This document shows, one piece after another, positions 33,875 through 45,999 of a DNA stretch of 64,000 bases (position 1 is the stretch's first letter; every line of letters starts with the position of its first letter). The translations under genes were made by a program, and so were the position numbers. The stretch comes from Odobenus rosmarus divergens (Eukaryota > Chordata > Mammalia > Carnivora > Odobenidae). The notes below the pieces were generated by a model. It searched no databases. It was not told the DNA's origin and saw nothing but the letters and a program-made list of their open reading frames with translations. The stretch is taken from assembly GCF_000321225.1 (NCBI RefSeq), contig NW_004450465.1, positions 467,192-531,191 of the forward strand, in the 5' to 3' direction.

Positions 33875-34295
33875 GTGGATTTGGACCATCACACAAACTT
33901 AAGTTTAAGGGCCTCTTGAGCCCCTTAGGTTACTCATTTTACCTTTCTAAACCTGAGTGTCTTTATCTATAAAATGGGTATAATAATGATGTGAGGACTA
34001 AATTTAGTAATATATATAAAGTCCTGGGTGCCAGGGCACCTGGGTGGCTCAGCCTTGGGTGTCTGCCTTCAGCTCAGGTCATGATCCCAGGGTCCTGGGA
34101 TCAAGCCCCGGATCGGGCTCCCCGCTAAGCGGGAAGTCTGCTTCTCCCTTTCCCACTCCCCTGCTTGTGTTCCCTCTCTCACTGTCTTTCTCTGTCAAAT
34201 AAATAAATAAAATCTTAAAAAAAAAAAAAAAAGGACTGGGTGTCTTGCCTGGAATATGTTAATCTCCCAATAAAAGGTAGCTATAATTATTAGTT
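33875..34295 (+). mobile_element. MIR element (+), split by a Can-SINE
   Basis: Left part 'gttactcattttacctttctaaacctgagtgtctttatctataaaatgggtataataatg'. Right part after the SINE: 'gtcttgcctggaatatgttaatctcccaataaaaggtagctataattatt'. Joined over the SINE at 34033-34232, they form one MIR. Confidence 0.8.
34033..34232 (+). mobile_element. Can-SINE (+), young type
   Basis: Complete copy inserted in a MIR. Flanks 'aaagtcctgggtg' (34018-34030) and 'aaaggactgggtg' (about 34229-34241) form an imperfect target-site duplication. Confidence 0.95.
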
Positions 34296-36230
34296 TTATA
34301 GAGCAGGTCAAATTATATCCCTAGTTATGGCAAACAAATATCAAAAGTGAATATCCAAGGATGTACCCCAAACTCACCCCTCTTGGTCAGACTTAAAGGA
34401 GCTTAGAGCTCTAACTCATTCTGCTTAGATCATCTGCAAACTGACACAGCTCGGGGGAGCTGTTAGTTGCTCATTTGGTTCTGGGCAAAGGCTGACCTCT
34501 CCTCGGATTTTCTCCTCTCACAGCCATTCCCTTTGCACTGCGGAGAGTGGGCCTGTGGGAAAAATTAGCTTAGCATTACGCACGGACAGCCAGCTGTCTC
34601 CATTTGTCAACTTGAGGGATGATATATATACACTGAGTCCCAACCCAGGAAGGTCCTTAGTCCTACTGGTGTCTTAAGTCTTTCTTTTAGTGAGACAGTT
34701 TCAGCCCCTGTCCTCCAAAAGACTCAGTTCACCATTCCTGAGATCCCCAGCCCCAGCCCCCCAGCCCAGCCCAGGAGGTGGGACGTTCGATCAGGACTGA
34801 CCCCAGTCCCTGTATGCAGCCACACCCTGTCCACAGAGAAATGAGATGCTCTGCATGATGCTGCGCCAAAAGAAAGCCCCAATACAATCCCATTTTATTT
34901 TCATGTGTTGCTGAGGTTAGAATGAGCGGAAAGAACCGTTCTAATTTTACAGTGAGAAAAGGCTATATTTAACTAAATCCCAAAGGAGTCATCCATTGTA
35001 GTACTGCAGTGTTTTTAGATTTTATTAGCTTCCAAAATTAAAAAAAGAGAGAAGATTACTTCATAAGTGAGGGATCTTGCTTTATTAGCTTCCACAGTCA
35101 AAAAAGAGAGAGGGAGAGAAAGAAGGGAAATTATATCATATATATAAAAAAGATCTCATACATTTTTTGTCTTGTATTTTCCTTTTCTAGCCCCTTTTTT
35201 TAGCTGCTGGGGAATTAAGGGGAAATACCACATCAAAAAATGTTGACCCTGGTGATTTAAAATTAAAATCTGTGGCTCTTAGTATTAAGGAAAACTGGAG
35301 GCTTATGATTCCACTTCCTGTGCCTTCAGTTCTTGATGAAGGCCGGCAGCACATTGCTGGAGGTGACAGTATTTCCAAAGTTGGCATGTCCGTGTCATGG
35401 AGCACTTCCTATCCCTTGTGAGGCAAAAGCAACCTTTGGATTTGTCATTTTTGAGAAATTTTTAAAACATAAAAAAAAGGCGCGAAGAAATATATAACAA
35501 TCACCAGTGGGCCCATCACCAAGAATTTTGTCCTGTTTGAAGTGTTTTCTAAATATGAAATGAATAAAGCATAGACACAAAGTTGAAATCAGTCATCATT
35601 CCCCACCTCCTACTGCGGCTTCCCGAAGATAGTCTCTATCCTGATTTCACTGCGACTCTTCTGAGGTTGATTTTTGTGTCCCAACAAAGGTCAGTTCTGC
35701 TCATCCTGAGTTGGGTGATCAGGACCCCAAATCCTAGAAGGTGGGGCTAATGACTGCTCCAGTTAAGAGTCGCCCATTGCTGCTGACTGGATCTTTCACC
35801 TCATCCGGATCTGGTTATGGTTGCTGGAAGAGATGCACTAGGCTTGGTGTGTGGGTCAAGAGCAGACATAGCCTACATGGCTAGCTCAACACCTGTTTTC
35901 TGGTTCCTGTGAGGGCTTCTCAAGGTGAAAGGCCTTCCCCAACAAAAGGCACTTTAGGTCAGTCTTACTGGATTCAAGAGAAACAATCCTAAAAAAAGAG
36001 AGAGAGAGAGAAACAATCCTATGAAGAGAATCCAGCAGAATTTCAAGGACTCTTGGTTTGCAAATCAAATGCTTCCTGGGGCCAGGCAGGTGATTTCAAT
36101 GAGCCAAGTAGTTACAGCAAATTATGGAGGCCAGGCGAAGTTCCAGCTAATTGTTGTACTGAGAAATCAGACTTTTCAAAGCCACAAATCTGAATGCTTA
36201 CGTGAAATCGCTCTTGTTTTTACAGTTCCT
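34296..36230. other. Intron 1, mostly unique
   Basis: No gene is recognised. A CCCAGCC-rich run lies at 34745-34775, and the 60-bp duplication at 35021 is listed separately. Confidence 0.4.
35021..35113 (+). repeat. Diverged tandem duplication, 60-bp period
   Basis: 'tttattagcttccaaaatta' at 35021-35040 and 'tttattagcttccacagtca' at 35081-35100 are each followed by an (A)nGAGAGA run. The 60-bp offset indicates a local duplication whose second halves have diverged. Confidence 0.65.
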
Positions 36231-36234
36231 CATT

Positions 36235-36690
36235 TTTTTATATTTAAAGTTTTAAATCTACAGAAAAGCTTAGCTTGATAGTACTGCAAACAACTATATT
36301 CAATTCTAGTTAAATTCACCAAATTGTTAACACCTGGCCACATTATATGTCTATGTATAAAGGATTTTCTGAACTATTTGAAGGTAAGTTGTGCAAATTA
36401 TGACAATCATCCCTAAAAATGTAAGCATATCTCTTCTAAGAACAAGGGCAGTCTCCATTTTAAACATAATACCATTATCACACCTAAGAAGAGCAAAAAT
36501 TTCTTTATCATTTAATTGCCCATATTAAAATTTCTCCAATTGTCCCGAAATTATTCTATAATTTGTTTTTGGTTCAAACCAGGATCCAATCAAGCTGTAC
36601 CTATTGCATTTTATTATGTCCCTTTGGCATCTTTTAATCTGGAAGAGTTCCCCTACCTTTTTATGTTTTTCAAAACTATTTTTAATTGTT
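36235..36690. mobile_element. Old L1 (L1M) 3'-region fragment
   Basis: 'cacctggccacattatatg', 'aaggtaagttgtgcaaattatgacaatcatccctaaaaatg', 'tctcttctaagaacaagggcagtctcc', 'aatttctccaattgtcccgaaatt' and 'ccaggatccaatcaagctgtacctattgcattttattatgtccctttggc' follow a common old L1 3' segment. No open frame is retained. Confidence 0.65.
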
Positions 36691-36984
36691 GCTAATAAAT
36701 ATGATTTATATGAATTTGTGTATGTGTGTGTACACATCCTCATACACATGGGCAACAAAAGCAGGTTCACAGGCCAGATTCGTGGTGTAAGGTGTATCTC
36801 TGCACCCAGATGTGGTCCATCCAAAGTCCCACTTCCAAAAGCATTATCAATAATCAGTATAATCTTTGCCTCAGCTTGCATTCATGCATTTGCTTAGTAG
36901 GCATGGAAAGATGAGAGAGAAAGAGAATTCCTTCTTTCATTGCTATTTATTGATAGGCCTTAGCACTGACATTGCCTAAACTCC

Positions 36985-37132
36985 AAGGATGAATTAGATG
37001 AGAATCATTTGAGAGAGGAAGCAGCTACAAAGCACGATTGCTGGGTTCTACCCTAAACCTCCTCAGTCTGGAATCACGCTTTTAAAAACACCTCCACTTA
37101 TTCTTCTGAACACTAAACTTTGAGGACTCCTA
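36985..37132 (-). mobile_element. MER5A-like hAT element
   Basis: 'gagaatcatttgagag...gattgctgggttctaccc' and 'cacctccacttattcttctgaacactaaactttgagga' match MER5A. Diverged. Confidence 0.65.
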
Positions 37133-37179
37133 TTCTAAAGACTCAGATAAATTACGAATTGGGCCCTACCCCTGGCAAG

Positions 37180-37965
37180 TTCGAGTGAACCCAGATATTA
37201 TACATTATGCAGTGGGTACTCTGAATAGCTCAAAGGGAGGGTCAGAGAAGGCTTTGGTGGGGAGGTAATCTCTGAGTGGAGTTTAAAGAAGATTGGGTTA
37301 TCCCAGGTGAAGAAGAAGGAGGGGAAGAAGGTATGGAATGAGGGTAGCAGAAACTATGCCTCATGCAGCTGGGGATGTGATGTGGCCAGGACTGATGGAG
37401 GAAAGCCTTGGTGCCATGTGAAGGCGTTTTGGTTTTTGTTTCCTGAAGGGTTGGAGAGCCACTGGGAGGACTTTACGGGAGACATGATCCAGTTGATCAT
37501 AGGAAGATCATGCTTGACAGCCCTGGGAAGAAAGGATTAGAGGCAGAACAATTTAATAAGAAGCCATTGCAGTTAAAGAGGCAGGAAGTGATAAAGGCAG
37601 CACTCTGGGGAGGATGGGTAAGTGGGGTTCAAAATGCCTGTGAGTCACAGAAGGAACAGGACACGTCTTAGCAGATGTGAACGCAGGAGTCAGAGAAGCG
37701 AGTCTAAAGCTGATTCTCAGCTCACCGTTCAGTCTCGTGTGAATGAGTGTCTGCAATGCCTGTTGGACATTCAGATGAAGATGTCCCGTAGGTGGTTACC
37801 TGGGCAGGAGAGCAACAGTGAATACCTCAGAACTGAACATGCAGGTGGATCCAGTAGAGATGATGCAGCTGGGGCAGACTGGTGTGGGGAGACAGGCTTT
37901 AGACCAGACAGAAGACTTGGGGGCGCTTGATGCCAAAGTAGGAACTTTAAACCCACTTGAATGGG
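37180..37965. mobile_element. Ancient repeat of unassigned family
   Basis: Ordered phrases: 'gagaaggctttggtggggaggtaatctctgagtgg', 'gagagccactgggaggactttacgggagacatgatcc', 'aagccattgcagttaaagaggcagg', 'tgttggacattcagatgaagatgtcccgtaggtggttacc', 'tgccaaagtaggaactttaaa'. This is a well-spread old mammalian repeat that I recognise but cannot name. Likely the same family as 6870-7430. Open frames over it on both strands are artefacts. Confidence 0.5.
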
Positions 37966-38219
37966 TGATACCAGCCAGTAGGGAACACCATGGTTTTGTT
38001 GACATCCCTAATGCCCTTTGCCTACCTTCTAGTGCATTGGTTTTCTCTCTCCATTCTTTTCAATAGCGGTCTCCAAAGTGGAGTGAATACAACAGAAGGA
38101 GGCTCAAGACAGTTTGTTGGACATGAAGGGAAATTGTTAGAAAGATTATATTTTTAAAATCTCACCTTTTCTATTTTTGTTTACATTTTATAATGGATAA
38201 AGAATATTTGCAACGTAAT

Positions 38220-38262
38220 ATACGTGTGTGTGTGAATGGATAGGTAGATAGATAGATAAGGT
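38220..38262 (+). repeat. Short (GT)n/(GATA)n microsatellite
   Basis: 'acgtgtgtgtgtgaatgg' followed by 'ataggtagatagatagataagg'. Confidence 0.85.
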
Positions 38263-38299
38263 TCACTAAAAGATATCCCCATATTAAGGGTGCATATCC

Positions 38300-40880
38300 A
38301 AATATATTTTACTGCTAGCTATACACAGTCAAGAGTCTTGAGTGACTGCTCTTCTGCATGACCACAGCTCAAGAAACGAGAGCCTCCAGAAGGAGAAGGG
38401 GAGAAATGAGCATAGGTCTTGCCTGCCCACTTCTCAAAAATTGCTGGCCTCCTCAAAAGGACGTGCCGGTTAACAAAACCCCCCATAGCAGAACCCCTGG
38501 AAGTTCTTCAAGTCCTTGTACCTTTTCTTACTTTGAGTGGGTTTGTAGAATGTAAGAAGCTGAGAGTTGGAGAAACCTTTCATGTCCCTCCGCTAGTTCT
38601 CTGCTTTCCCGAGAAGCAAAAGGCAAGAGCAGGTTGGAGGAAGGAGGGTGGGGTCAGGAGGAGATAGGGTGGAGGAAAGTAGAGAAAAATCACCTTTTTT
38701 TTTTTTTTAACATGTGAACCTGGAGCCTGTCCTGCCCCTTGGAGGTTGTAATGTTTCTCTGATTTGTGGGTAGGAATTATGTGGGGAGGAAAGGGGAAGT
38801 AACTGTTTAAAGTGAAAGAAAACAGGCAGAACCTGTTTCTTGGCTTCTCTTTACCTGGTCCATTCTCATGCTACTTACCAGCGTGCCTGGGCATTGGCGA
38901 GTTTTGACAGCGGAGAGTGAACTCACGCTAGGAACACACACTTCGGATGACCTGTGACCAGGCTGTGATCGGCTTAACGATGAAGCTCCCGACAACTGGA
39001 CATTTGTCAGCAGGGCAATGGCGAGTTTCGGGAGGGTGTGGATTCATTTGGGCTTTATCTGCTGCTCGGGAGTCGGGAGCAGGGGCAAAGCTTGGGCTCT
39101 CCTGCCAAATGCGCTCGCTTGCTGAGCAAGCAGAAGGGGGAAGGCTGCCTAATCTGTCTTCACACTACCTCCAGATCCTCATGGAAAGGGAAGTCAGCAG
39201 GTTGGTGCTAAAACCCAACTTGAGGCCAAATCATTTTCCCTCACAAACACATTCATGATTTGTTTTCTGAACAAGTCCCTGGGGACTTTGAATGGCACAG
39301 AGCCCCTGGCGTAGCCACCAGAACCAGATCACCTGTCCTTGAAGGGTGGCTCGACGGGCCTTTGGCTTCATGTCTCTACCTGCGGAAGTAGAATATTAAC
39401 TGTCATTTTTTTTTAAACTAAGAGGAGATAAATATTATAATTGCTAAAGTACAAGAACAATAGTGCAACATTTTATTTCGAGAACAGAAAAGCGAGCATA
39501 TTGACAGCCGTAAGTATAAACAGGCCCATGCTGCAGGTAGTAATGATACCAGCCAGAGAGAAATAGGGTAAGTTTTCTCAACCTGGGACAGAGGTGAGGA
39601 TGGGGTGAGATAGGGATAATAGAAGAATTTGCCTGGACTGTAAAGACAGAAATTCTGATATTCTAAATAAATACGGATGCAGGTAGCAATGAGCTGAGTA
39701 AGCTGACTTCCTCCATCCTCACGGCATAACCCCCCAGCTCACTACTTTTCATCCTATGGTATTTTATACCCTTGCATTGCACAATAGAGCTGCACATAAT
39801 GGGGAAGAAAAAGCCCGGTATTCAAGGCCACAAAGAATGAGCTATTCATCGAGACCTTCATCATTTTCTTAGAATTGTTCTTGCTGGGGGAAGGGAGAGT
39901 CCTCAACGTTTCATAAAATATCCAGAAGCATTGAGGTTAGCTATAATTCTGCAGCAGGTGTAATGTAAGAGCTAGCATTTGAGCTAAGAAACCTTTGAAT
40001 GACTTTATTTTATGTAATTACTCAGGTTTCCTTGTAATTTATGAAAAGATTTAGTGAGGAGCTACAAAAATAATGAAAATAATGAAAAGTAGATGCCCGA
40101 ATAATAATCCAATATTACATTATTGATTTCCTTAAAAAATACAATGCAAGTCATTCTTTCCAACTCCACCTTCTGTTAACACCACCTCAAGAGGGATTAT
40201 ATGTGAAGAAAAATATGCCTCTCATATTTGGTATTCTTTCCTCTAAATGAAGGGGGAAAAAATACTACTGCTATACAGTGACTTTCAAGTCCTACATTAA
40301 TCTGTTGCTTCACAAGAATGATTACACGTATTCCAGAGCATACAGTAAAATAGGCTTATGCCAGAAACAGTGCTTTTACTTTTGCATTTATTGATTATAA
40401 GCCACATAACATAGATGGGGCGGGGAGAACCAAATGGGATTTTTATCATCATTATCATGTTATCACATAATAAATTATTGTATATCTCTTCCTTTGTGAA
40501 GAATCATAAAAATAGAAAAATTGAGTGTTATTATATAATAATAAGATCAGCTCAATGTAAGATAGATTTCGGTATCTACATTTTCATTTATTTCAGAAAT
40601 ATTTCCTTATGTTACCAAACTCATCTCATAGCTTTTTACTTATTTTTGTTAAATTTGCAAACTTTTCAGGTACTATCAAGAAGCATAGCTACCACTCAAT
40701 TTAAACACTCAAATTTTTAAATATAATCTTTGTAAATGTGTACATTTCTTGTCCCCCATTTTGCATAGCAAAATTTATTTCTATCCCCCAGAGGTGTAAA
40801 TTGCTGGATTTACCTTTTCTGGGGGAAAAAAAAAAATGTGTAAAAAAAGTAACTATCCCACAAACCAGGAAGCTGCCTTT
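38300..40880. other. Intron 1, repeat-poor 2.6 kb
   Basis: I recognise no gene or transposon. A T16 run lies at 38694-38709. Frames at 38358-38667 and 38947-39258 have no domain signature. This stretch is a reasonable place to look for conserved enhancers or the short-isoform first exon, but I cannot pick one out. Confidence 0.35.
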
Positions 40881-40884
40881 GGCC

Positions 40885-41015
40885 TGTAATAAATTAATTC
40901 ACTCAACAATGTTTATAAAGTGCCTTCTGTGTGCCAGGCACTGTATTAGGAACTATGGATCCAAGATAGATAACCCATAGTCCCCACCCTTAAAGAGTTC
41001 AAGCTCTAGTGGGAG
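40885..41015 (-). mobile_element. L2 3' end fragment (-)
   Basis: 'attcactcaacaatgtttataaagtgccttctgtgtgccaggcactgtattaggaactatgg...cccacccttaaagagttcaagctctagtggg' is the reverse of the L2 3' terminus. Confidence 0.85.
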
Positions 41016-41653
41016 AAACAGACTTGTCTCCAGCAACTAAAAGGTACCTCGGAAGCCAGAGCAAAGACATCTTGCCCCATCTCGAAGACTGAGTTCAGAA
41101 GGAGACGACATCTACACTGTGCTTTGGGGCTGGAGCAGGAGTTAACCAGGTAAATAAGAAGAGAGGAGATGCATTTCATGAAGGCATGTTCTGAGTTTGG
41201 GGAGATTTTGTTTCCTTTGGCATCAGAGGGAGGTTGGTGGGAGAGAGAAAAAACAAAGAGAAGACTGGCTTTAAAAAGTTAGTATTTCTTCTCTTTCTTC
41301 CTTTCCCTCCCTCATAACCATCCAGCAAAATCCAAGGACAGTAGAATTGCTCCCTGGTGCCAGGACCCAGGCTCTTTCTGTCTTCCGGCTCTGCCATCCC
41401 TAAGCGTTGCCCTAGTCATCAGTGAACCCCAGTGGCTCAGGCCCACCCAGCATCGCAGCCAGCGCGGAGGGGAAAGCAGGCTAGGACCCAGGTCCAGGGC
41501 ACTTCCCAGGAGCTACATAAATCTCTTCTACTTTGATCCCATTGGCCAAATCTTCACCATATGACCACATCTAGTGGCCAGAGGGGCTAGAAAATGTTCT
41601 CTTCTGTGTAGTCGCATGCCTGGCTAAAACACAAGATTTCTCTTATTATAAAA
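41016..41653. other. Intron 1, unassigned sequence
   Basis: No gene is recognised. Confidence 0.4.
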
Positions 41654-41870
41654 CAGGCATTGGCAAACTTTTTCTGCAAAGGACCAGACAGTAAATATTT
41701 TACGCTACATACGGTCTTTGTCATGTGTTGTTGTTCTTGTTTCTTGTTTCTGTTTGTGGGTTTTTTTTAGCAACTCTTCAAAAACGTAAAAACCATTCTT
41801 AGCTTAAAGGCTGTTCGAGACAAGCCATAGGCCAGATGTGGCACATGGACCATGGTTTACACATTCTTAC
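41654..41870 (+). mobile_element. Non-autonomous hAT element, decayed
   Basis: 'ggcattggcaaactttttctgcaaaggaccagacagtaaatattttacgct' matches the left end of the family at 10641. The right end is blurred ('ggccagatgtggcacatggaccatggttt'). Confidence 0.75.
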
Positions 41871-41944
41871 TGTGGAGGAAGGGAAGAAAGACTCTCTGGG
41901 GAGGAAAGTGGCCGTGTCTAACACGACTGCTACAAGATTATAAA

Positions 41945-42064
41945 CACTAAGGAGAACCTTGTCTTGTTCACTATTCTAGTTTCAGCACAGTGCTTGGCCC
42001 ACACAGTACTGCTTACTGTTTATGACTGATGGATGGATGGATGGATGGATTGATTGATTGATTA
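41945..42064 (+). repeat. L2 3' end fragment followed by (GGAT)n(GATT)n
   Basis: 'ggagaaccttgtcttgttcactattctagtttcagcacagtgcttggcccacacagtactg' is an L2 3' end. It is followed by (GGAT)5 and (GATT)4 at 42028-42064, probably grown from the L2 terminal repeat. Confidence 0.7.
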
Positions 42065-43484
42065 AAGGAAGGTAAGGAAGTTTAATTTAACGACAATTTG
42101 TTAAAAATCACACTTAATCCCAATGGTAGTCTCTCACCATAGATTATAATTTGAATACTCCAGTTTTTCCAGAGTTTGAAGAAAAGTTTCACCAATGGCA
42201 AAAAAGCGTGAAACCACTGGGCTTTCTGCCACCTGCACCCCCATCAGCTCATATGGTCCAGCACCCATTTCATCTCCCAGAGGCAGATGCAATTAAGTCC
42301 CAAATAGCCCACGTCTTGGAGTGGAGCTCCCAAATCAACAGCAGGTGGGCAGCCCCAGGTGTGCAGGCAGATTATAGAACCAAAGCCTTCTAGGTCCTCC
42401 CCTTGTATGCCAGGGGCAGAGTGACAGGCAGGAGAACCTCATTTGCGTTTTGCCCTTATAAATGTCATATGCTTGGTGGGAATGTCAGCAGAAGTGTCCA
42501 GGCTGAACAGACACTTTTTAGTTCCCCTTATTCTCCCCCTTCTTACTCAATATCCTGAGGACTTAACAGAACTTAACTTGTCTCGGTCAGCCCAGTGGGG
42601 GGAGGGAGGTGTGGCTCATTCAACCATTCCCCTGGACCCCCCTGCCAGGCGTCTGAAAGTGCCACAGCTCTTGGACTCTACAGGCTGAGCAGACACAACA
42701 GCCAAAAATGGGGGGGGGGCAGCCCCCTGGCCCCGGGAAGACTCACTAAATGAGGCCACCCTCCCACCTCATTCTGCAGGAGTCAGGTAATGGCTTCTTT
42801 CAAATAAATGTGTAACTTTTTACAGCAGGAAAAGGTGCCACCTCCAAATGCTGGCAGCATAGATTATGCTAGCTGAAATAACTACAAGAGAGTTCTGCTG
42901 GAAAATGGCAGAAGAAGTGGATATCGGACACTCAGATGCAGCCTCACTGCAGCCAGAAGGGTGATAAGCAGATAACAGTGCTTCTGTCACTCGCTGTTTT
43001 GTAACAGGATAGGGCCTGTCACATGTTCCTGTTCCAACCTCTGGTGTCACTGGTGTTAAGTGAGTTCTTGCAACAGAACCAGAAACGTGGTCCTGAACTG
43101 GGCGCAGATGATCTCCTTCATCCTGGCCCCTGACAAGTGTGTGCTCATCCTTTTGATGAGGAGAAGCAAATTTCAATTCCCCCCCAAAACCTGAAGATCT
43201 GTCTGGGCATGGGGATCCATGTGAAATTTCTACACAGGTCAGGGACAGGAAGCCACGCTGCCATCAACCCTGACCTCTCAGAAGGAATCCTGGCGAAAGG
43301 GGGGCAAACGATGACAAAGGGCTACAAATGATCTGAGGAAATCTTTCACAATCACAGTAACTAGAAACAAAATTCGGTTGGAGCCTTTGGCCCTCGCGTA
43401 TGAATTTCTGCCTCTTCTGAAGAATTCATTAGGCCTCCCCTCCCCCCCCACCTTTTAATTAAAGTTATAATGAGGTAATTCAGA
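42065..43484. other. Intron 1, somewhat GC-richer, unassigned
   Basis: No gene is recognised. Several frames (42151-42393, 42443-42688, 42820-43176 minus) lack domains. A G10 run lies at 42710-42719. In human the short FYB1 transcript begins roughly 17 kb upstream of the large exon (from memory), which would fall near here, but no exon can be defended from sequence. Confidence 0.35.
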
Positions 43485-43640
43485 GAAGAGCATGGGCCTC
43501 TTACTCAGCCTCCTAGCAGCTGTGGGACTTTGGGCGAGCCATGAGCCACTCTGTGCCTCAGTTTCCTTCTCTAAAAAAATAAGGGTAATAGTAGTACTTA
43601 CCTCAGAGAGCTGGTGTGAGTTATATGAACTTATTGTGTA
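43485..43640 (+). mobile_element. MIR element (+)
   Basis: 'gagcatgggcctcttactcagcctcctagcagctgtgggactttgggcgagccatgagccactctgtgcctcagtttccttctctaaaaaaataagggtaatagtagtacttacctcagagagctggtgtgag' is a clear MIR core. Confidence 0.92.
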
Positions 43641-44933
43641 CTAATACGGAATCATAGATCGTTAATATTTGCCACTTGAAATATTTTGGCATTAGGTAGA
43701 GACCATTCCATGTAGAGAAATAGATGGGTTTATGAACACAAGGCAAAGTCATGTCTGTGGACTCTCTGTCTATGTTGCAAAACTGTCAGAAAAGATTTAT
43801 ATGTAGAAAAAACAGACGTGCATACACAAGGCAAGGCACAAACTTCGAATATTGTAATACCCAAGAAAATAATGATAAATGATAGGTGAGGGGCAAGATG
43901 AAGACTTTGTTCTTTCCAATAAAACCACATCTTTAAAAATCCTCCATTAAAAGTGATCAAAAAAAAAAAAGTGATCACGAATATCAAAGGAGTCACAGTG
44001 AATTCAAGAGACCCCCTGGGAGAAGTCAGCCTCCTGTTTTAAAAAGAAAAGCCTGGGAAGGATTCCATTTCTCTTGGGGAATTATTTCAAGGTTCATATT
44101 CATGCTGCCTGCTTGTCATTTCCATCCATTTAACTACCAGGGGCTTCATATGCTTCCCAGCTCCTGCCCCAAACCAGAGGGCCCTTCTTTGGTTTCCAGG
44201 GGAAATTCACTCTTGAAAGTTATGGCAGCCTCATGGAGTAGCCACACTGACACCTAGTGGTCTGAAGGCTAAGTGCAAGCAATTGCTTAACCCATTTTAA
44301 TCTTTCTTTTTATCAAAGCCCAGGGTCAAATATGTCCCAGGCCTTTATGTCTATCCTTGCCGAGTGCCGAGAGATGGAGGTTGGAATCATTTCTGTATCC
44401 AGCCACTAGGAATAAACCAAATATGTATATGTTTGGGCAGAGATAAAAATCCAATAGGAAGTCTTAGAAACTGAAATTAACCTCATCAGAAGCTGGTGGC
44501 TCGTTTCTCTCATAGATTTGAAGAGTTCAGGGCTTGTCCTGTTTTTCTACTTCTGCTAACTGGCCTCCTTACTTGTACAAGAAACAGGCAAGCCCACTGT
44601 GTATATAAATTCAATATATGCTTTATTAATAATATTGCTGAGTCCATGCCGTGGATGTCATTCAGAACAGTGCCTTGACCTTGCTTCCAGGAGCAGGTTA
44701 AAAGCCACTACAGCTCACCTGCTACATGTAACTCATTCCCCGCTCTGGCTTTCCAAGCCAGGGACAATCCCAGCAGCATTGCCTGCTCTGGGGTGGTAAT
44801 AAATAGTGGGGGAGAAAAGGTAATCATGCAACAAGACTTGGTGCCCTTCATCGTGAACCTCATCCATGCAGGCACTTAGACATTCATAGAAAAACAGCGC
44901 AAAGGCGTTTTGGACTTTTGTAAAGGTAGGCAT
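43641..44933. other. Intron 1, unassigned sequence
   Basis: No gene or clear repeat is recognised. Confidence 0.4.
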
Positions 44934-45390
44934 GTTAGTTTCCTGTGGCTCCTGCAACAAATTATCACAAACGAGGTGACTTACAACAACAGAAATGTAT
45001 TCTCTCACAGTTCTGGAGGCCAATATTCTGAAATCAAGGTGTTAACCAGGCCATGCTCCCTCCAAAGGCCCTGGAGGAATATCATTTCCTTGCCTCTTCC
45101 AACTTCTGGTGGGTCCAGGCATTCTTTGGCTTATGGCTACATCACTCCAATTTCTGTCTTTGTCTTCACACGGCCTTCTCCTCCCCTCTGACCTTTCTCC
45201 CTTCCGTATTTTAGAAGGACACTCATCCCCGGATTTAGTGCCACCTGGATAATCCAGGATGATCTCATCAGATGATCCTTAATTACATCTGCAAAACCCT
45301 TTTCCCAAATGAGATCACGTTCACCCGTTCTGAGACATGAACGTATCTTTTTTTGAGGGGGAGAGGGGGTTATCATTCAACCCACTATAG
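44934..45390 (-). mobile_element. MLT1-type solo LTR (minus), old ERVL-MaLR
   Basis: Plus-strand landmarks: 'gttagtttcctgtggctcctgcaacaaattatcacaaacgaggtgac', 'tctctcacagttctggaggccaatattctgaaatcaaggtg', 'ctccaatttctgtctttgtcttcacacggcc', 'ggataatccaggatgatctcatc', 'ccaaatgagatcacgttcacc' and 'attcaacccactatag'. Nearly full-length reverse LTR with no viral coding sequence. Confidence 0.9.
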
Positions 45391-45763
45391 TGTTTGTAGA
45401 AGATAGAAAATTTAGAAAGACGAGAAGCCATCATCTGTACCCCAATCCCACTTACCCATGTTGAATCAGGGTACCCCCCAAAAGTTGCCTCAACCTTGAC
45501 ATTAAATTGCTGTAATTCTTTTAGTAGGAGTTGATCAATGAAAATGTGAGGATAAGAGCAGAAGAGATCCAGGATCCCAATGGATTTTTTCTTCAGCTTC
45601 CTTCCCTTCAGCTTCATTTTACTTTCCATTGGATCATTTGTCTCAGAGTTGATTAGTTGTATGGGTAGTGAGGATGAGTTTCGAGAGTTCTAGAAGCGAT
45701 CAAAACACATTCTGTGTGTGGTGGGGGTTGCCTTGCTGGCACAGTGGCAGACCTGTGTATTCA

Positions 45764-45999
45764 CTTGTGTGTGTGTGTGTGTGTGTGTTTTATTTTTTTT
45801 TAATTTTATTCATTTATTTGAGAGAGAGAATGAGAGATAGAAAGCACGAGAGGGAAGAGGGTCAGAGGGAGAAGCAGACTCCCTGCTGAGCAGGGAGCCC
45901 GATGCAGGACTCGATCCCGGGACTCCAGGATCATGACCTGAGCCAAAGGCAGTCGCTTAACCAACTGAGCCACCCAGGCGCCCGTGTGTGTGTGTGTGT
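45764..45999 (+). repeat. (GT)n microsatellite split by a SINE
   Basis: (GT)n at 45764-45788 and again at 45985-45999 flank a reverse Can-SINE. The two runs are at least partly the SINE's target-site duplication. Confidence 0.85.
45795..45984 (-). mobile_element. Can-SINE (-) inserted in a GT repeat
   Basis: Complete reverse copy from 'tttaattttattcatttatttgag' to 'gagccacccaggcgcccg'. The duplication is (GT)n plus TTTTA on both sides, so its exact borders are ambiguous. It is similar to the copy at 51051-51247. Confidence 0.95.

Noticed and set aside
37307..38066. Cluster of overlapping frames on both strands
   Set aside because: They lie in a diverged ancient repeat with fewer stop codons than usual; no domain is recognisable.
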